From positions 744,001 to 808,000 of the forward strand of contig CALZFC010000267.1 of the NCBI GenBank assembly GCA_945643635.1: 64,000 bases of DNA. The letters run 5' to 3'. Position 1 is the first letter of the stretch. Each line of letters opens with the position of its first letter. Shown here in pieces: positions 10,471 through 22,711 of this stretch. The translations under genes were made by a program, and so were the position numbers. The notes under the pieces were generated by a model, which was not told the DNA's origin, did no database searches, and worked only from the letters and a program-made list of their open reading frames with translations. The DNA comes from Allodiplogaster sudhausi (taxonomy: Eukaryota; Nematoda; Chromadorea; Rhabditida; Diplogasteridae).

Positions 10471-12560
10471 TTAAAGGTTGGGTACATTAACCCGACAAAG
10501 GGATAAGAGAGGCAATGAACTGATAATCTTTCTAAAGCTTTGAATACTAGTAGGTGCAGTGGCAGTTACAGGAAGTTTGCAATAATTTGATGCAGCCCTG
10601 ACCGAGAAAGAATGCTCAGCAATCGATAGTCTAGTTCTAGGCACATGGAAAGCATATTGAGAACATCTGCCGCTAGTTGGCTTAAAGGAAAAGAATTTAC
10701 TGATAGGAATGTCAATGGCATTGTGCAATAACTTGTAGGTATATATAAGATCAATCTGAGTACGCCTTACGAACAGAGAAGGCAATTCATAAAGGGAAAG
10801 ACGGCATGAATAGGACGGAATGTCTCTAAAATTAACGAATGTTTTGGAGCAGCGTAGGAGCAAAAGTCTAGTGAAAATGTGCTGGATGCGTTCAATTTGT
10901 CTAATAAGACCAATCTGATGTGGAGACCAGATAACCGAAGCAAATTCAGTAATCGGAAGAATATAACACTTATAGCAAAAGAGATAAATATCAGGGGTTT
11001 TTGATGAGAGCATTCGAAACAGACTATAAACTAAGTTAAGCGAACGGCGGCATATCGCCTCTATATGGTTCTTGAAAGAGATTTACTATCCATTAAAACA
11101 CCTAGGTCTCGAATGGCTGAGGAAGAGACAGCGAAAGGAGTTGGAGGGGGTTGGTGGGACACATGGTAAGGATATGGAGGGTTATTTTTGCCTAGGTGGA
11201 GTACATTACACTTTTTGTGTGCGATGTGGAGCTGCCATTTTTGGCAGTAGGCCTCGAATAGACTGGTTGCTTGCGAAAGTTGTTGTGAGGGGAGTAAATC
11301 TGATGGGCTGAACGTGGTGTACATTTTGATGTCGTCAGCGAAAGAAGAGATTTTAACACTAGGAAGAGGAGAGAGAATGGAAGGGAGATCGGAAATAAAA
11401 AGATTGAAAAGGAGAGGAGACAGTACAGCGCCTTGAGGCACTCCACTTGTAGCTTGAAAAGGTGATGAGAGGGCATCACCGACTTTAACCTGAAATGATC
11501 GACCAATTAAGAAGGACTAAAACCAAGCCAGCAGATTACCAGAAAACCCAAATTTCTCAAGTTTGATGAGCAGTTTGCTATGGGAGACCTTATCGAAAGC
11601 TTTGCAAAAGTCGTAATATAAAATATCTACACATGACCCTGCGTCTATTGCTCTTATCCATTCAGTAGAACATTCAAGTAGATCAGATTCAACAGATCGA
11701 CGTGAACGAAAACCATGCTGACTAGGTGGAAGGATAGAGAACAGATTACACCAACGAAGAATGGCAGGACGCAGAGACCGTTCAAAAACCTTGATAGGAG
11801 GGGGGGGGGGGGAAAGAGTGATTGGGCGAAAGTCTTTAACGGACGATGGAGAGGGAATTTTATTGATCGGTATAACAATGCCTTTTTTCCATGCTGATGG
11901 GACTTGACCAAGCAGAAGAGAGTAGTTAAAAATATAACTGAGAGGAGTGCAGAGGGATTGGGCACAATTCTTGTATACGAGCTGGGGGACAGGATCTACT
12001 GTGGAAGAGAGGGATGACTTAAGCTTTTGAAGGCTTCTCTTTACAAGATGCGGCATAATTAAGATGTCAGAGAACGAATGGGGGATGGGAACATGGGAAG
12101 TGAAAACGGGAGAATTGCCATCATCAACGGTAAAAACAGATGAAAAGAACTTTCCAAAAGCAGAAGCTTTGTTACTGTCACCCAGACAAATAGTATCAGA
12201 GTCATCACGTAAAACACCGATTGCTGGTTTTCTCTTTAGTCTACAACCCACGAATGCATAAAGTCGCTTTTTTGATTTCATGAGGGCTCCTTCGTAATTA
12301 CAATTAAACTTGGCTACAACTCTAGACAATTTAGCACATACTCGTAAATATTCAGTTCGAACTGGCATACAGTTTAATTTAGAGTAAAGAATGGCCTTAT
12401 GATCTAAGAGAGAACGTATATATGGAGGGTACTTATCACGGACAAGACGCTTACGTGCAATAGGGGTGTACATGTACATGATAGTAGTGAGAGTGGAAGA
12501 GAACTTTTCTAGCATATCGTCAAAAACCGGAAAAATCTTTAAAAATGGATACCCAGTCAA
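10471..12560 (-). pseudogene. LINE reverse transcriptase region (interrupted)
   Basis: Reverse transcriptase blocks are visible in order: DFRPITLSP (first RT blocks), DILYYDFCKAFDKVSHSKL, SGVPQGAVLSPLLFNLFISD, and the catalytic SFADDIKMY. A C-terminal domain of about 180 codons follows (11013-10471). There is an in-frame TAG at about 11518-11520 in a conserved WF-SFL block and a frame change near 11061-11080. The reading frame also differs from that of the endonuclease, with overlap at 12520-12560. Confidence 0.88.
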
Positions 12561-13488
12561 CGTTCTCTAATGCTTTATTCATTGTGCTGTAGTCCGTATT
12601 CTTAAAATCTAGATAGGATTCAGTCAGGACCTTTCCAGTAAACAGAGTGAGAGAAAACGTGACAGAGGCATGATCTGATGTGGCAAAGTTTGGTGCTATT
12701 TCACACGCACGGACTATGTCAGGCGAGCTAATCACTACGTCTAGCACATTACCAGAGTGCGTGGGAGAGGTGACGTTTTGAACATAATTTAGGTCAGAGA
12801 CCAGGTCACATAGGAGCTTGGCCTGGGCGTTAGAGGGAGTGTTACTAGACCAGCTAATAGAGAGATTCAGGTCACCAGCTAGTATGCATTCGTATGGAAC
12901 AGAGAGAAGAGAGTGCAGGATATCAAAGAAGTTATTGTTCTGTGCAGCAGATATATTGGGCGGTCTATATGCAAGTATAATACGTGTCCTATGAGCATTT
13001 AACGGAGAGCAAAGATCAACTGCTAGAATGTCACAATTAGATACGTGCGCAGGTGGAACAAGACACGCGTCTATAAATGAAGAGCAAAGGATAGCGACAC
13101 CGCCACCACGCTTGGCTAATCGATCGGAACGGAAAATATTATATGGGAAATCAGCTACAATCTCAGAATCATTAATACGCTCACTGAGCCATGTTTCAGC
13201 TATAAGGACGAGATCAGGGCGAGAGACGGAAAGGAGAAGGTGAAGATCAGATTGTTTTTTCACAAGACTACGAGCATTGAAAAGAATACAAGAGACAGAG
13301 CAGGAACCTCGGTCTAGCTGTTTCCCTGATTGCCATTGGGAGTTCTCATGAGCTGGTCGTGCGGAGGAGACTGGGATGTCGGCGGAGGTGGCACTGTCCT
13401 GCGGACGCCACCGATCTCCGCCTTCACCCACAGCTCGTCCCGGTAGAGCACCCAGCCCGGAGATGGAAGAGCTGCTTACGTAAGTCAT
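12520..13488 (-). pseudogene. LINE endonuclease region
   Basis: An exonuclease-endonuclease-phosphatase type domain: NARSLVKK (start of the fold), LVLIAETWLS (the catalytic Glu block), ILAGDLNLS (Asp/Asn block) and ATSDHASVTF (Asp-His block). This enzyme nicks target DNA to prime reverse transcription. It continues into RT only through a frame change near 12540. Confidence 0.88.
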
Positions 13489-14150
13489 TCCACCGGACGC
13501 GCTCCTCTGCCGTCATCGACTTCCTGATGTAAACGCCATTCCATCTTTGGTCAGCCCGAAGGGTCGATGCACCCTTCAGACACCTCAGGAGATGGCCCCT
13601 AGTGGGCAGCAGGACCTTCACCAGCCGCGGGCGATCACCGGGCTTGCCCATGCGGTAAACCGTCATGGGTTCGCACTCAGCACCCACGGCGGAGAGGAGG
13701 CTGGTCACGGAAGATTTGTCGGCGGCGAGCTTGGCTGAGAAATCAGAGGAGGAGGGCTCTGCCAGTCCGGCAATGACGAGAGAACGCTCTCGCAAGTGCC
13801 GCTCCTGATCTGACTCAACTGCCGTGCTGCCGCCGGCAGGCAGGTTGGCAGGGAAGGAAGACAGAGAGAGGGTGTTAGAGGGAAGAGAGGAAGGGGCAGG
13901 GACAAGCTTGGAGAACATTTCAACAGTGTTAGCAAGCAAGACAATCATGCTGGACAGAGTCTGCCACGTGGCATTATTCATACCTGCTGGGGGCGTGCCG
14001 TTGCCGATGGCCAGTGCGTCGACGACGCTGGTGGCAGAGTCGATGGGGAAGGGGGCGGTGGGGGATGATTGGTGGATTCGTTTCCTTGCAGGGGGGGACT
14101 TGGTTTTTTTTTCTAAGTCCAGAGCGCAGCGGTCTAGCCGCCGCACGTGT
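13424..14150 (-). CDS. LINE ORF1-like protein region
   Basis: Downstream of an upstream tandem array the frame becomes non-repetitive and protein-like: ERSLVIAGLAEPSSSD, then AECEPMTVYRMGKPGDRPRL, then VYIRKSMTAEERVRWNDLRK, stop at 13424. The pattern (I-GL, VYRMGK, KVLL, YI-K-T-EER) is that of the RNA-binding, esterase-less ORF1 proteins found with CR1/jockey-type and L1-like elements. The true start is uncertain; the frame stays open through the array, which need not be translated. Confidence 0.65.
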
Positions 14151-14152
14151 GA

Positions 14153-14792
14153 AGAGAGAAGGGGGGAGTGAAGAGAGAAGGGGGGAGTGAAGAGAGAAGG
14201 GGGGAGTGAAGAGAGAAGGGGGGAGTGAAGGGAGAAGGGGGGAGTGAAGAGAGAAGGGGGGAGTGAAGAGAGAAGGGGGGAGTGAAGAGAGAAGGGGGGA
14301 ATGAAGAGAGAAAGAGGAGTGAAGAGAGAAGGGGGGAGTGAAGAGAGAAGGGGGGAGTGAAGAGAGAAGGGGGGAGTGAAGAGAGAAGGTTGGAGTGAAG
14401 AGAGAAGGGGGAGTGAAGAGAGAAGGGGGGAGTGAAGAGAGAAGGGGGGAGTGAAGAGAGAAGGGGGGAGTGAAGAGAGAAGGGGGAGTGAAGAGAGAAG
14501 GGGGGAGTGAAGAGAGAAGGGAGGAGTGAAGAGAGAAGGGGGGAGTGAAGAGAGAAGGGGGGAGTGAAGAGAGAAGGGGGGAGTGAAGAGAGAAGGGGGG
14601 AGTGAAGAGAGAAGGGGGAGTGAAGAGAGAAGGGGGGAGTGAAGAGAGAAGGGAGGAGTGAAGAGAGAAGGGGGGAGTGAAGAGAGAAGGGGGGAGTGAA
14701 GAGAGAAGGGGGAGTGAAGAGAGAAGGGGGGAGTGAAGAGAGAAGGGGGGAGTGAAGAGAGAAGGGGGGAGTGAAGAGAGAAGGGGGGAGTG
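14153..14792 (+). repeat. 19-bp tandem array, about 33 units
   Basis: Units of GAAGAGAGAAGGGGGGAGT, with 17-18-bp variants. The array abuts the 5' side of the LINE and the right flank of the insertion. The empty-site copy has only GAGGGAGTTGATAAC at the corresponding place (about 41343), so the array probably expanded from flank or element sequence. Confidence 0.95.
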
Positions 14793-15179
14793 TAGGTAAG
14801 ACTACTCATGTAGTTGCACACTTTTAGGACTTCATCGGGAAAATCAAGACATTCATGACTATAGTAAATTGATTCAAGATGAGTGGAAGATTTCGAAGAT
14901 TCTTCGACTGCCGGAATCTGGAGAAGAGGCCGCGGACATTGGGTGTTTTCAATTGTTTTTCCAGAAGCATTGATGATGATGAAAGAGAGCGACGATCGAG
15001 TGAGTGGCGGGGACCCGGGAGGGGGGGGGGCGAACTTAATTGAGTAATTACAAATTAGAAATTATTCGAGAGCGGCGCCTTTAATTTTTTGGCTTTTTTT
15101 AAATATTTATTTAGGTGATTGAACCAAGCAAACGTTTTGAGAAGAAAATTGAAAACAAAAAGCCTTGTGTTTATGTACA

Positions 15180-15980
15180 TAATGATACATATGTACAAAA
15201 GAATCATTTTGATGGCATGCTCTATGTTCCATCAAACTGCTGAAAAGATTTGCTTGCTTACTTGCTCTGGGCCCAACTGTCGTTCGTCGGCCCTATCATT
15301 CTTCTAGAGAACATCGCTTTGCCCACTCTTCTTTTTGGCCACGAAAGAATTCTCAATCATCTAGCTTTATGCAGCACATTATTCATGTTGTATTTTCCGA
15401 GAGAAAAGAGATTGTTTGACAAGAGAAGAGATTAAGAGCGCCTGTCTGACAATGAGATTCTCGAACATACACGTGAAGTAAATTTTTTTTAAAAACATTT
15501 TTTTCCTTTTGTATTTTCGCCAAGCTTGTGCCATGAGAGCTTCAAAAAATTTTTTCTCATGTATGAATACCATACACTGGATTATAAAAAAAATAGAAAT
15601 AAAACGTTCAAAGTGAACCTAATTTAGTTTACATTTTTTCTCATAATACTTCACGAGCTTGGGGAAAAAACTAATGAAAAAAATGTTTAAAAAAATTTAA
15701 TTGACTCGTGTTCGAAAATCTCATTGCTAGACAGGCTCTCTTAATCTCTTCTCTTGTGAAACAAATCTCTTTTCTCTCGGAAAATACAACATGAATAATA
15801 TGCTAACATGAGGGATCATGATTGAGAATTCCATCGTGGCGAAAAAAAAAGAGTGGGCGAAGAGAAATTCTCTAGAAGATTGATAGGACCAACGTTTCCA
15901 ACTGGGAATTAAAATATTTCGAACAGGGCCTAACGTAATGAACCATGCTGTCAAGTAGAATGCCATCAAAATGATAGAAA
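15180..15980. mobile_element. Foldback (long inverted repeat) element in copy 1
   Basis: Left arm about 15195-15500 and right arm about 15700-15980 are reverse complements: ATTTTGATGGCAT versus ATGCCATCAAAAT at the outer ends, and TGTATTTTCCGAGAGAAAAG versus CTCTCGGAAAATACAAC further in. An AT-rich loop of roughly 200 bp separates them. No coding sequence. The same structure occurs at 41770-42620, so it predates the segmental duplication. Confidence 0.75.
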
Positions 15981-16162
15981 AAATAAAGGCAGAGAAAAGA
16001 AAGTGATTGTGCTGAATGAAGTGATTGCTTTGTATAAAAAGGGCAAGCCACCACTCAAAATCAGAGTAACAATTTCCTTGCCTTTTTGAGGTTCCGGGGC
16101 CATTTTACTATTGTTGCTTCATCGAAAAATTTAATTATTTTTCAGAGATACACATATACGTC

Positions 16163-16783
16163 ATGAATTTCTCGTGCCTTCTCCTCGCGATATTCGTCAT
16201 CGGATTATCTTTTTTTATCGATTACACATTTTTGTAGATCATTTCTGTCACTCTGAACAATGCCTCAATTTTACCATACAATAAATACAAATCTAAAAGA
16301 TGGCTCAATCGACGTGCCCGTTTTGCGTCCTCGGTTCCGTGGACATTTCGCCGAAGGGCCAGTTTAACGACCGTGATGTTCCGATGAACTTCACGCTGGT
16401 TAAGATGGAAAGGGACGTGAATGGATGCCAGTCTCTACGGCTCACCTGTGGAGACTCGTCCAATCGAACTTCTATCGTTCAGGTTTTCCTCATTTTCTTC
16501 GTCAATTCCGTTAGGATTGAATACGTTTTTAAACTAAGATTTAAAAGGAGTTTTTTTTAAAGTTTTTTCAAGAACATTCTAAAAAGTAAAATTATCGAAT
16601 TCCTCTTCGCAGTTTAACAATGGCCCAAAAGGCATCGGAAGCCGCGCAGGAACAACGCGCGTCAGAATCAGATGCAATGGCCACGGCTAGTGGATCTACC
16701 CGAGGATACTGGATGGAATTGAATTTGTAGTACACTCTGTGTCCTGCAACACAAGAGTACGGACGCGATCCTTGATGTCGTAG
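16163..16783 (+). pseudogene. Nematode C6-domain secreted protein, copy 1 (broken)
   Basis: Exon 1 (16163 onward) encodes a signal peptide (MNFSCLLLAIFVIG) but has lost the end of the exon and its GT donor compared with copy 2. Exon 2 (16300-16492) is intact, with Cys at TCPFC, NGCQSLRLTCGDSS and SIVQ. Exon 3 (16613 onward) has an in-frame TAG at 16688-16690, where copy 2 has AAG (Lys). The Cys pattern, the GC--L-L-C block and the VSCN ending match the nematode C6 domain, a Cys-rich extracellular module of unknown function. At least two lesions make copy 1 a likely pseudogene. Confidence 0.7.
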
Positions 16784-18239
16784 TCGACATTATTCCCATT
16801 TCGACATGTTGCATTGGGTGGGACTAATACTTCCAATCCAGGAGTTGTGGAAAAGAAAATATATTTATGTACATATATACATATGTATGTATAAAACACA
16901 CTCTAAGCTCCGACATTTATGAGACCGATTTTTGAAGAGCGACATTGGAGAAGCACCAGAATCTCCTCCCGATTCTTAAACATGCAAAGAACCTGAATTA
17001 TAAAGGTGTACATAGACAATCTTGTACCAGATCAAATAAACTTGATGATATATTTCGCCATCTATTAATTCCCTAAAGCCTCTTTCTTTTTGGGCATAAA
17101 TGATAAGACACTCGACAAGATATTGAATATGTATGTAAACATATATCGTACTTTTATTTTGATACAAATTAATTTCATTACTTTAATTATTCAAATGAAT
17201 AGTATAAAGAAAATAGTATTACCTTATTATATATGTATGTATGAATACACGATGTGAAAATAAAAGTATCTAAAATAAATATTTAAAAAAATTCAAGCTG
17301 GTCGATTTTGGCCGTGCCCACTTTGATTCTCTCGCAAATCGCGTCATACATATATACATAAGCATTGACCTAGTCAATGATTATAGTTGAGAGTAATTTC
17401 TATGGATGGTCGCCACTGAGGATGGTGTTACGTGGCTGGGGAGAGGAGCAGCGCCGCCCCTCAGGGGGTGAGGCTGCTCCGAGTGCTTGTGCCAGCCAGA
17501 GTGGAGAGAACACCTGCAAAGAGAGGCTGGCAGCTCTCCCGGCCGTGGATCTCCCGGCCCTCTCCTTTTGATATGGACCTTCGTTCTTAAACCTATGTGT
17601 AAGAGTAAGTGTAAGTAACTGTTAAATCTATATGTAAGAAGCCCAGTGGTAAGGCCTTTAATGGGGAGATCCGGGGCACACATACACACAAGAAACGACA
17701 CACCAACGTCGTCTTGACAATGGCCTTAGCCTGCTTCAGTCCCGTCGCCTAAATTTTAGATTCCGCCGACGAACTACAGAGAATACTATCAAGAACACAA
17801 TCTGCACTCGCTGCGGGGGCGGTGGTCCACTGGACGGCGTTGGTCAAATCATTCTTCGCTTGCCTTTTGTTATCATTTCTTTCTCTCTAAATTCTATTTT
17901 GCTTTTAAATAATACCACAGTTCCACAACTCTGTTTCTTTGTTTACATCGTGACTTGTCAGAGCTCGCTCTCTTGTAATTTCTTTATATCCTGGTTTCGG
18001 AATTACATGCCTTTTATTTAAATGTGACCATAGTGCGAAATGCTGTGCAACAACAGAAATGGAACAAGATCAGTCAAGAAGAACTGTCACTCATAATTAT
18101 GGTGTAAAAGGAAATAAGATTCACCGTCTCATTTACTGAACAAACAATCATGGGCCAATACGCGCGATAAAATCTTACACATTCAGATCAACTGTCAGAC
18201 ACCGTAGACTAACATAAACTTTCTTTGTTGCGATGCCAC
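16784..18239. other. Between C6 and RING genes, no convincing gene
   Basis: Duplicated at 43412-44843. A GC-rich patch at about 17420-17580 is open on both strands but shows no recognisable domain. The two copies differ by a block of about 40 bp near 17396. No splice-linked exons were found. Confidence 0.4.
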
Positions 18240-18292
18240 CAGAGGTGTAAACGGGCCCAAAATTTTTGGGCCAGCCCGGCCCGACACCTCTG
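18240..18292. mobile_element. 53-bp hAT-type MITE
   Basis: Starts CAGAGGTGTAAACGGG and ends GACACCTCTG, with a perfect 8-bp target duplication GATGCCAC on both sides (18232-18239 and 18293-18300). The subterminal GGGCCCAAAATTTTTGGGCC is shared with the 1,005-bp element at 6008. The copy at 44852-44944 is 40 bp longer, with a central palindrome. Confidence 0.92.
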
Positions 18293-20025
18293 GATGCCAC
18301 AACAATCGGCAGTAGTCTCTTTAACTAAATCACAACCTTCCTCAAAACCCTGGTGTCAGGCAGAAAGGCGCGAATTCAAAATGAGTTTTTGGCACCTTTA
18401 AAAATTCGCGTAAATGTTGATAAATAACACCAGCTCAATACTTATTGTCATTTTGCTGGCAGTCCTCTGGAATTGCGCGCCACTTCACTAAGCAATGATG
18501 CCTAAGATACTCTTGATAAGAGTTCTTCTTAATCTCTCATTTTTTTAAATCACAATGAAGCGGAAAGCACAGTGTATTAAAGGCATGTACGCCCTGCTCA
18601 ATATGACAAGCAAAAGTGACACCTAAAATCTATTCAACTGCCAGCTTGCTAAAGTGTCACGGGTAAAAATACAAGGCAATAATAATAAATAATGCTTGGC
18701 CACGAGAAACAAATAAGAATAAAAAAAATTGATGTGATGTTGAAGACTTTTCCATGAATAAAGAAGGGAAAAGCCAATTCACCGATTCTGAAGAACTTCC
18801 AATAAAATTCATATCCTATAGTGATATAATACTGGGGAAAACGCCTAGGCCAACGGAAGCCTGATAAAAAGTATTTGGATGGGTCGCATAGAGTCCCCTC
18901 AGGGGGCCTACCAAGCCCCCCCCTTACATGAAAATGGTCTTGATCCTCTCAGTGACCTCCGCCGCACAGTGGGGGCAGTGGATGACCCCCTTTTGAGACT
19001 CAGCCGCCGCCGCTGGCTTCGTTGGCTCTCCGCAAGAGATGCATCCGCATGGCAGATTCAGCACGCTGCGCTCCATGCACTTGTCCTTTGCGCAGTACGA
19101 ATCGTAGAGGTAGCCCTGTGAGAGAAAACAAAATGCGAAAGAGGAACATGCTCATAATTAAAAATAAATTTAATGGATTCAATTTTACGAATAATAATGA
19201 CTATTAAAAATGAATAAAAAATAATTAAAATAATGAATTAAAAAAATCAAATGTACATACGAATAATAACATTGACATGAATGGATATAAATGTGCGAAT
19301 ATAACCATTTAGATGTACGAATAAAACGATTTAAATGTACGAATAATACTATTTTAATGTACAAATATAACCATTTAAATTAACGAATATAAACATTGAA
19401 AAAAAAAAAAACTTGAACTCCCTTGGTCTGCTGCGCCGGTTCGCCTTCCCGTCGATCGCACACGCTACAGCCTGAGGAGAAGAGCTTCATTTGTTAATTT
19501 TCATTAATGTTGCACAGAAAAGCGCTAATGCGGAAGGAATTATGGAATCGATTACGACAGAATAATGAAGACTCTTTCAGACAAAAATGATTGATTTCTT
19601 TCCTAAAGAGCCGGAAGAAAAAAAAGTGCCCGTAAATGTAAGAAGAGTATAAAAGGACGAAAATATTTGTAAGAATTAGAAAAAAAATCTCAAAACTGCC
19701 CCAAACCCTGATTCCGACGATCCGTCATTCGATAGCTGAGATCGCACGTAGAGCACGCGACGTGGCCGCATCCTTAATCGAGAGAAATAATTAATTAAAA
19801 AATAATAATAATTAAATTTAAAAATTAAAACCACACTTTCACTACCTTTTAATTTCGTCATCTAATTTTACTAGAGGGCAGGACAGCTATCAAGTGGAGC
19901 TGAATGCACATTGTATAATCGATTATGAAAAAATAAAAAAAGGCTATTAAATAAACAAACAGATAAATAATCAAATAAATAAATTAATTAATAGGCAATT
20001 AATAGGCAATACATTTTTTTAAAAA

Positions 20026-20052
20026 GCGACGCGTCATCCCACGACGCGTCGC
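20026..20052. other. GC-rich hairpin in a RING-gene intron, copy 1
   Basis: Perfect 10-bp stem GCGACGCGTC / GACGCGTCGC with loop ATCCCAC, in AT-rich intron sequence next to the RING exon. Copy 2 has a 14-bp version. Confidence 0.85.
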
Positions 20053-21143
20053 GGTTAAAAAGGATTAAAAAAAACACCGTCTTACTTCTGTAGACAACGA
20101 CCGTCGTTGGGTACTGCTCCTGGCAGATGAAGCAGACTCCACCTCGCTTGATTGCGTAGGGGCCCTCGGCTCGTTCCTCCAATGGCACCAGCAGCCAGAT
20201 GGCCAAGTCTCGCTGCGAGAGAGCAGCGACGAATTCCTTCAAATTATTCTCTCGTTTTTATTTTATTTATCACTAAAATTAGTAATTTGTATATTTTTAA
20301 AGTATTTTTTATAGTATTATTTCCAAAGATTATTATTATTATTATCTCTAAAACTAATAATTTAAGTAAATATTTACAACGAATATTGTTATCTCTAAAA
20401 CTTGTAATTGAAGTATATATTTTCAAAGAGTATTGCTAGCGCGTAATTGATACAGCAAATAATAACTAGTAATAAATAATTCATTATTTCTGCTCACAAA
20501 TACTTTTCCACAACATTTCAGCTAGTTCTGATGGAAGCTGCTTTCTGTACTTGTCTACCAGGTTAAGAAGAGTTACCGTCTGTTTCACGACCCAGATTTT
20601 GAGAGCCTCCCCAGAACCAAAATCGACTTTGACATCCAAATTCTATTTAAATCTACCCACATGACTTTCTGGGCGACAGACTCCCAAACCCATCCATTCT
20701 TCCTCAAGCAATCGACAGTGGAATTTTTCTCTCTCACCTTCTTCGCAACGAGTCCAAAGAACAAGTGACGGGCGCTGGTGAGCTGGACGGTTCGTTCGAT
20801 ATATTTACCACCGAATTTGAATCTATAAATGTGCAAGTAAGCAATTCTTATTACAATTCACAAATCTTGGATGTTGACATGTCCTCTTTTTCAAAACATC
20901 TTATAAGCCAGCGGAAAATCTTTTTTGCTTGGTCCATAGAAAAATAAAAAATAATAATAAAAAATTAAATTATTAAATTATTTACTTACCTGAAATAAAT
21001 GAGATTGTTCTTGCGCCGGAGACTCACGAGGAGATAGCTGAATTTGTCCACGAAAGGAGCGCCCATTCGCTCTATAAATACATTCATTCTTCATTATAAA
21101 ATTATATATTATTTTATTATTAATAATATAATATTTTAAGATT

Positions 21144-21783
21144 AAAAATTAATTATTTCATTATTAAAAATACATTATTTTATTACTAAAAATATATCAC
21201 TTTGTTATTAATAATGAAGAAAACCTGAAAGCAAAAAAAAGGTTTTTTTTTTTAACATAAACTAAACCAAATAGGCTATTTATAGGGAAAATAAACTTGT
21301 ACTACAAGTAAATAAATTATATGGAATAAAAAAAAGCAAGAAGGTCTCAAGCATCTACTTTAAAATACTCAAAGATTTTACAGGGAACTGTGTACATTTA
21401 TAGATTATTTAGAAATAAATTAAATACTCACAATAAAAAATTTTTTTAACAACTAACAACAATAAAAATTAATTATTTCATTATTAAAAATACATTATTT
21501 TATTACTAAAAATATATCACTTTGTTATTAATAATGAAGAAAACCTGAAAGCAAAAAAAAGTTTTTTTTTTTAACATAAACTAAACCAAATAGGCTATTT
21601 ATAGGGAAAATAAACTTGTACTACAAGTAAATAAATTATATGGAATAAAAAAAAGCAAGAAGGTCTCAAGCATCTACTTTAAAATACTCAAAGATTTTAC
21701 AGGGAACTGTGTACATTTATAGATTATTTAGAAATAAATTAAATACTCACAATAAAAAACTTTTTTAACAACTAACAACAATA
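21144..21783 (+). repeat. 320-bp tandem duplication in a RING-gene intron (copy 1)
   Basis: 21144-21463 and 21464-21783 are almost identical, AT-rich and non-coding. The same pair exists at 47959-48594, so the tandem duplication is older than the segmental duplication. Confidence 0.95.
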
Positions 21784-21989
21784 AATTTTGCTAAAATATA
21801 CAATACAGTAATCCTCCTCGTCTAACCATGAAGATTCCACGGTCTGTCCTTGACCTTCAGTGTCATTCCCTCGTAGCATTCAATGTTCTCTGGCCCATTC
21901 TCTGCGATAGTCACCAGACTCGGCAGAGATTCCATGTTGTTCTGAAATTAATTTACATTGTAAAAAAAGTGAGTAAATCAATTTTTTTT

Positions 21990-22160
21990 ACTCAATTTGT
22001 TAATTAAAATAATAAAAAAAACTTAATAAATCAATTTTTTCATTATCAAGTTAATTAACATAGTAAAAAAACTGAATAGATCTATTTTTTCATCCTGAAG
22101 TTAATACAGTAAAAAAAGTGAATAAATCAATTTTTTCATTCTGAAGTTAATATAATAAAG
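21990..22160 (+). repeat. Degenerate tandem repeat of about 60 bp
   Basis: Three to four copies of a unit containing AATAAATCAATTTTTTCATT and AAGTTAATA. Intronic, and also present in copy 2 (about 48800-48975). Confidence 0.75.
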
Positions 22161-22711
22161 CAATTTTTTCTTAAATATTCAATCTGCATCTAATAAAACA
22201 AAAAAACATTCATCGAGCTATTTGCATTTGCTGTGAACACTCAAAAAGTCACTCTCAATTAAACTTCTCAAATTGCAAAATGAATATAATGGAACTCATA
22301 AAGCAATCATAAATATATTCATTATTATCGTAATTTGGAAGTTAATGAATAGTTCTGACTGGAAAACGGGGATAAATCTCTAACCAGGAAAACAAAGGCG
22401 AAGACAAGCGCCTCTCCTTCGTCGATGAATTTGTTGATCTTGACCTGAATTTTTCTTATAAATTCCCTATAAGGGACCGTTTCGTTGTTTTTGACTATTG
22501 ATGTAGCAGAATTGAAGTGAGTGAAATGAGAAGGAAACATGTCATGGGTTGTTTCCGGATGGGAGAGAGATGAAAGTGGGTTAGTGGAAAGTTTTCTTAT
22601 CGATTAATGTTTTCCCCCAGGTTATGGCTATCACTTTCGGTACTCTTCGGTTGAAACCGTTTTAACTAGTACCGAAAGATAGCATTGTCGAACAAATCCT
22701 CTCTTCCTCAG

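Larger units (their letters stand above)
9970..14150 (-). mobile_element. CR1/jockey-like LINE, decayed
   Basis: Non-LTR retrotransposon inserted in copy 1; copy 2 lacks it. On the minus strand the order is an ORF1-like region (about 14150-13424), an apurinic-type endonuclease (about 13488-12560), reverse transcriptase and the post-RT region (12560-10471), a 3' untranslated part, and a 3' end in short AAATA/TAAA repeats at about 9976-9995. That order and the simple-repeat tail fit the CR1/jockey group, not RTE or L1 with poly(A). Several stops and frame changes show that this copy is dead. Confidence 0.9.
4270..22438 (+). repeat. Segmental duplication, copy 1
   Basis: Near-identical, collinear, direct-orientation match to about 37110-49250. 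It covers a kelch gene, a foldback element, a C6-domain gene and a RING gene with their introns. Copy 1 is about 6 kb longer because of a 1,005-bp hAT-type element (6008-7012) and a LINE plus tandem-array insertion (about 9966-14790). The right breakpoint is sharp, at 22438, inside a coding exon of the RING gene. The left breakpoint (about 4265-4280) is fuzzier. Confidence 0.95.
18924..22438 (-). pseudogene. RING-finger gene, copy 1 (5' truncated)
   Basis: Collinear with the RING gene at 45576-49914, but its first exons are missing: the duplication breakpoint at 22438 cuts the exon encoding INKFIDEGEALVFAFVF. The remaining exons are open and phase-consistent and end at TAA 18924-18926. They include the complete C3HC4 RING assembled from three exons (CFICQEQYP, CGHVACSTC, CSVCDRREG) and a Cys-rich C-terminus (CGCISCGEP, HCPHCAAEV). 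The Gln codon that is TAG in copy 2 is CAG here. Without its own start and promoter it is probably a pseudogene unless a new 5' end was acquired. Confidence 0.7.

Noticed and set aside
14153..14792. CRISPR-like array
   Set aside because: Head-to-tail units with no spacers, in a eukaryotic genome.
14153..14821. First 200 codons of the 465-codon minus-strand frame as a repetitive structural protein
   Set aside because: They are the 19-bp tandem array read through; only the non-repetitive part downstream resembles a LINE ORF1.
17381..17701. 106-codon minus-strand frame, partly conserved at 44009-44311
   Set aside because: Conserved only because the block is duplicated; a 40-bp difference between copies changes its end and there are no domain features.
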